Source: an uncultured Opitutales bacterium
GTDB taxonomy: Bacteria > Verrucomicrobiota > Verrucomicrobiia > Opitutales > Seribacteraceae
Reading direction: 5' to 3'
Length of the DNA: 64,000 nt
Assembly (NCBI GenBank): GCA_943787575.1
Contig: CALSMY010000006.1
Span: 62,001-126,000, forward strand
Part shown: in pieces, positions 62,402-64,000 of the stretch
Layout of the letters: the number at the start of each line of letters is the position of its first letter
Numbering within the stretch: the first letter of the stretch is position 1
Translations under genes and position numbers: made by a program
The notes under the pieces: generated by a model
The model's input: only the letters and a program-made list of their open reading frames with translations
The model's database searches: none
Told to the model about the DNA's origin: nothing

Positions 62402-63982
62402 TTAGTTCTCAAACGGATCAAATGTAGGTGGCGGTGGGGGTGGTTCCGGAATTTCTGTAAAATCATTCTTTATAGCTTCTGTTGGAGCAGGGTTAGCAAA
62501 CACATCTCCTAAGGGAACCTCTTCAGGATCATCGTTGCTTTGCGGGTTGTCAGGACTTTCTCCAAACGGATCAAAGTTAGCCGGGGGTGCGGGAGGATCG
62601 TTAAAAGGACTTTCCAGAGCAGGCTGAGGTTCTTCAAAAGGATTTGCCGCGGGGTCGGGTTGAGGAAGTTCTTCTCCAAAAGGATCAAAAGTATCTGGAG
62701 TAGGTGGGGCGGGAAAATTACTTGAATCAGGTGCTTCTAATGGATCATTTCCGAAGGGGTTTTCAGATGGAGGCTGAGCGGAGGTTGGTGGTTCCTTTAT
62801 TTGGGGCTCTTCAAGCGGTGGCAAATCACCAAACGGGTCGAAGGAAGGGGCGGGAGCTGGTGCTGGAGGTGGCGGAGGTAAAATGTCCTCAGGTGCCTTA
62901 TTTATAACTTTTTCTGACTTAGGTTGGGGAGGTGGGGGAATTTCAACGGGATTAGATGGAGGTGACGGATCCTTGGAAGTAGGATTCGTTTTAGGATCTT
63001 CAGTAACCTTTTTATCGGGTTTATCCTGTTTGCCCTCATCAGGTTCTATGGGCTTGGGAAGTTTATTCCTTGGACTAGGTTTGATATTATCTTTTTCGTT
63101 TTCGGGCAAAGGTGGCAGGTCAACTTTTTCTAATGCATCAATTTCGTCTGAGGTTTCTTGTAAGGCCGGTTCATTTTCCTTTGATTCTTCAGCAATAGGG
63201 GGGGACGTAGGGGTAGCGATTCTTTGCCCGGTTAATAAATCTTGGGCAGGAACACCGTTGTTAAATCGAATTTCCGATATTTTTTCCCCGCTTTCGTCCC
63301 ATTCGGTACATACGCCATGTTCGAGGTTGTTTTTAAAATTATAGTCAAATTGTTGCTGTCCAGAAGGAAACCATCCTTTGGAGTTACCTTCCATCTTATC
63401 ATCTAAAAATTGGGCGGAGAGGCGTTTCTTTCCATTTTCATACCAAATTGTCCTAAGACCGTGCTGCTGATCTTTTTGATAAAAGAGACCGAGTTTTTGT
63501 TGTCCGTTGGGGTACCATTCCGAGGATGGACCTTCCCGCAACCCGTGTCTGTAAATTGTGGCAGATTTCTCGGTTCCGTCCGCGTACCACTCTTTGGCTT
63601 CTCCGTGAGCAACTCCCTCCCGCATTTCGACCTGAAAACTTTTAACCCCGTTGGGGTGCCATTCTGATTTTGGCCCGGTTAGTTGATCTTCTTGATAAGT
63701 TTCTTCACGCCATAATTCGCCAGTGATTCGGAATTCTTGAGAAGGGCCGTGGCGATTGCCATTTTTATAAACTATGGAGGTTCTTTTTCTACCGTTGTAA
63801 AAATATTCAAGAGTGATCCCGTGACGCTGACCATCCTTCCAGGAAGAAATTGATTTCGTAGGGCTTTGTTCAAAAGTTTCGATGGCCTTACCACTGAAGG
63901 GTTCCCTCTGCTTGGTAAGGTTGCCCTCGATTTCGGCTTCGCGAACTACACCTGTGTCGTCGACTTCCAACCAATGGAGCAT
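62402..63982 (-). CDS. MORN/YwqK-type repeat protein with FDPFG-repeat tail (5' end probably outside)
   Basis: Residues about 25-255 are a run of ten or so MORN_2/YwqK-type repeats of some 23 residues, such as KDGQRHGITLEYFYNGRKRT, ENGKKRLSAQFLDDKMEGNS and FPSGQQQFDYNFKNNLEHGV. The rest is proline- and acid-rich, with repeated FDPFG, NPFG and SPF units to the last residues (TFDPFEN). The first ATG is at 63982, but the frame stays open to the window edge and no signal peptide is seen, so the true start is probably further right. Repeats of this kind are found in antitoxin-like and envelope proteins; no enzymatic role is visible. Confidence 0.75.
   Translation of the reverse strand: MLHWLEVDDTGVVREAEIEGNLTKQREPFSGKAIETFEQSPTKSISSWKDGQRHGITLEYFYNGRKRTSIVYKNGNRHGPSQEFRITGELWREETYQEDQLTGPKSEWHPNGVKSFQVEMREGVAHGEAKEWYADGTEKSATIYRHGLREGPSSEWYPNGQQKLGLFYQKDQQHGLRTIWYENGKKRLSAQFLDDKMEGNSKGWFPSGQQQFDYNFKNNLEHGVCTEWDESGEKISEIRFNNGVPAQDLLTGQRIATPTSPPIAEESKENEPALQETSDEIDALEKVDLPPLPENEKDNIKPSPRNKLPKPIEPDEGKQDKPDKKVTEDPKTNPTSKDPSPPSNPVEIPPPPQPKSEKVINKAPEDILPPPPPAPAPAPSFDPFGDLPPLEEPQIKEPPTSAQPPSENPFGNDPLEAPDSSNFPAPPTPDTFDPFGEELPQPDPAANPFEEPQPALESPFNDPPAPPANFDPFGESPDNPQSNDDPEEVPLGDVFANPAPTEAIKNDFTEIPEPPPPPPTFDPFEN
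62404..62855 (-). repeat. Region coding for FDPFG/NPF/SPF short repeats
   Basis: Seven short units lie in the C-terminal 150 codons: SFDPFGD, ENPFGND, TFDPFGE, ANPFEEP, ESPFNDP, NFDPFGE and TFDPFEN, spaced by Pro/Glu-rich linkers. The DNA of the units is also similar (CCAAACGGATCAAA and variants), so they may have arisen by local duplication. Confidence 0.65.
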
Positions 63983-64000
63983 GACGGTTTGGTCAGTGGA

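Noticed and set aside
62404-62855. Short DNA repeats considered as a CRISPR array
   Set aside because: The units are short, unevenly spaced and in frame within a protein; no leader or cas genes are present.
62883-63344. Gly/Ser-rich open frame on plus
   Set aside because: It is the reverse of the Pro-rich tail of the MORN-type protein; low-complexity shadow.
1-64000. Insertion sequences, prophage, toxin-antitoxin pairs or defence islands
   Set aside because: No transposase, integrase, phage structural gene, restriction enzyme or paired toxin was recognisable; the segment looks like stable chromosome.

Overview
The window is a gene-dense chromosomal segment (about 55 protein genes, one tRNA, no gap above 300 bases) of moderate-to-low GC. 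Gene content points to the Planctomycetota-Verrucomicrobiota group, most likely a marine or aquatic Verrucomicrobiota (Opitutia-like). The clues are paired DUF1501 and DUF1549/DUF1553 proteins, two ThuA-like secreted proteins, Tat-exported and cytosolic Gfo/Idh/MocA oxidoreductases, a formylglycine-generating-enzyme-like lipoprotein, a DUF1080-like protein, periplasmic EF-hands and many lipoproteins. The phylum call is inference from gene families. I see no rRNA, transposase, phage gene or CRISPR array.

Layout. 1-6.6 kb: an orphan anchored protein, a ThuA-like protein and a signalling operon (response regulator with degenerate HD-like output domain, sensor histidine kinase, FGE-like lipoprotein). 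6.6-9.5 kb (minus): a membrane-anchored solute-binding-like protein, an HtrA-like protease and a dead protease with a PDZ domain inserted inside the protease fold. 9.6-12.8 kb: NUDIX protein, then a LolD/FtsX-type ABC exporter with a DUF3299 lipoprotein. 12.9-18.4 kb (minus): cyclophilin, DUF1501 (frameshifted), DUF1549/1553 and HupE/UreJ-like (frameshifted). 18.5-23.7 kb: a small secreted protein, then a TroA-type metal ABC system (two permeases, one fused to a DtxR-like domain, ATPase, binding lipoprotein) divergent from a DtxR/MntR regulator, with a perfect 18-bp palindrome between them.

23.8-27.2 kb: sugar isomerase-like TIM barrel plus two Gfo/Idh/MocA dehydrogenases. 27.2-29 kb: a small basic protein, a secreted orphan and an OGG1-type DNA glycosylase. 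29-32.4 kb: the conserved trio of circularly permuted ATP-grasp, alpha-E and transglutaminase-like proteins. 32.4-44.3 kb: two complete peptide ABC importers back to back; the second is Yej-like and its YejB-type permease carries a pair of EF-hands in a periplasmic loop.

44.4-51.5 kb: six closely spaced genes (secreted repeat protein, lipoprotein with EF-hands, secreted protein, ExbB/TolQ-like channel, two ExbD/TolR-like proteins) that look like a proton-motive-force-driven envelope machine without a recognisable TonB, TolA, TolB or Pal. This is the best candidate for an undescribed system. 51.5-57.6 kb: glyoxalase, DUF1080-like, RlmN, Fur-family regulator, ThuA-like, Tat-exported oxidoreductase, dCTP deaminase and an atypical SufU/NifU-like protein. 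57.6-62.4 kb (minus): UvrD-like helicase, proB, frr and pyrH, then tRNA-Gln on plus. The right edge holds a MORN/YwqK-type protein with an FDPFG-repeat tail whose 5' end probably lies outside.

Three apparent single-base insertions break two genes in 13.5-18.4 kb; they may be real decay or sequencing error.
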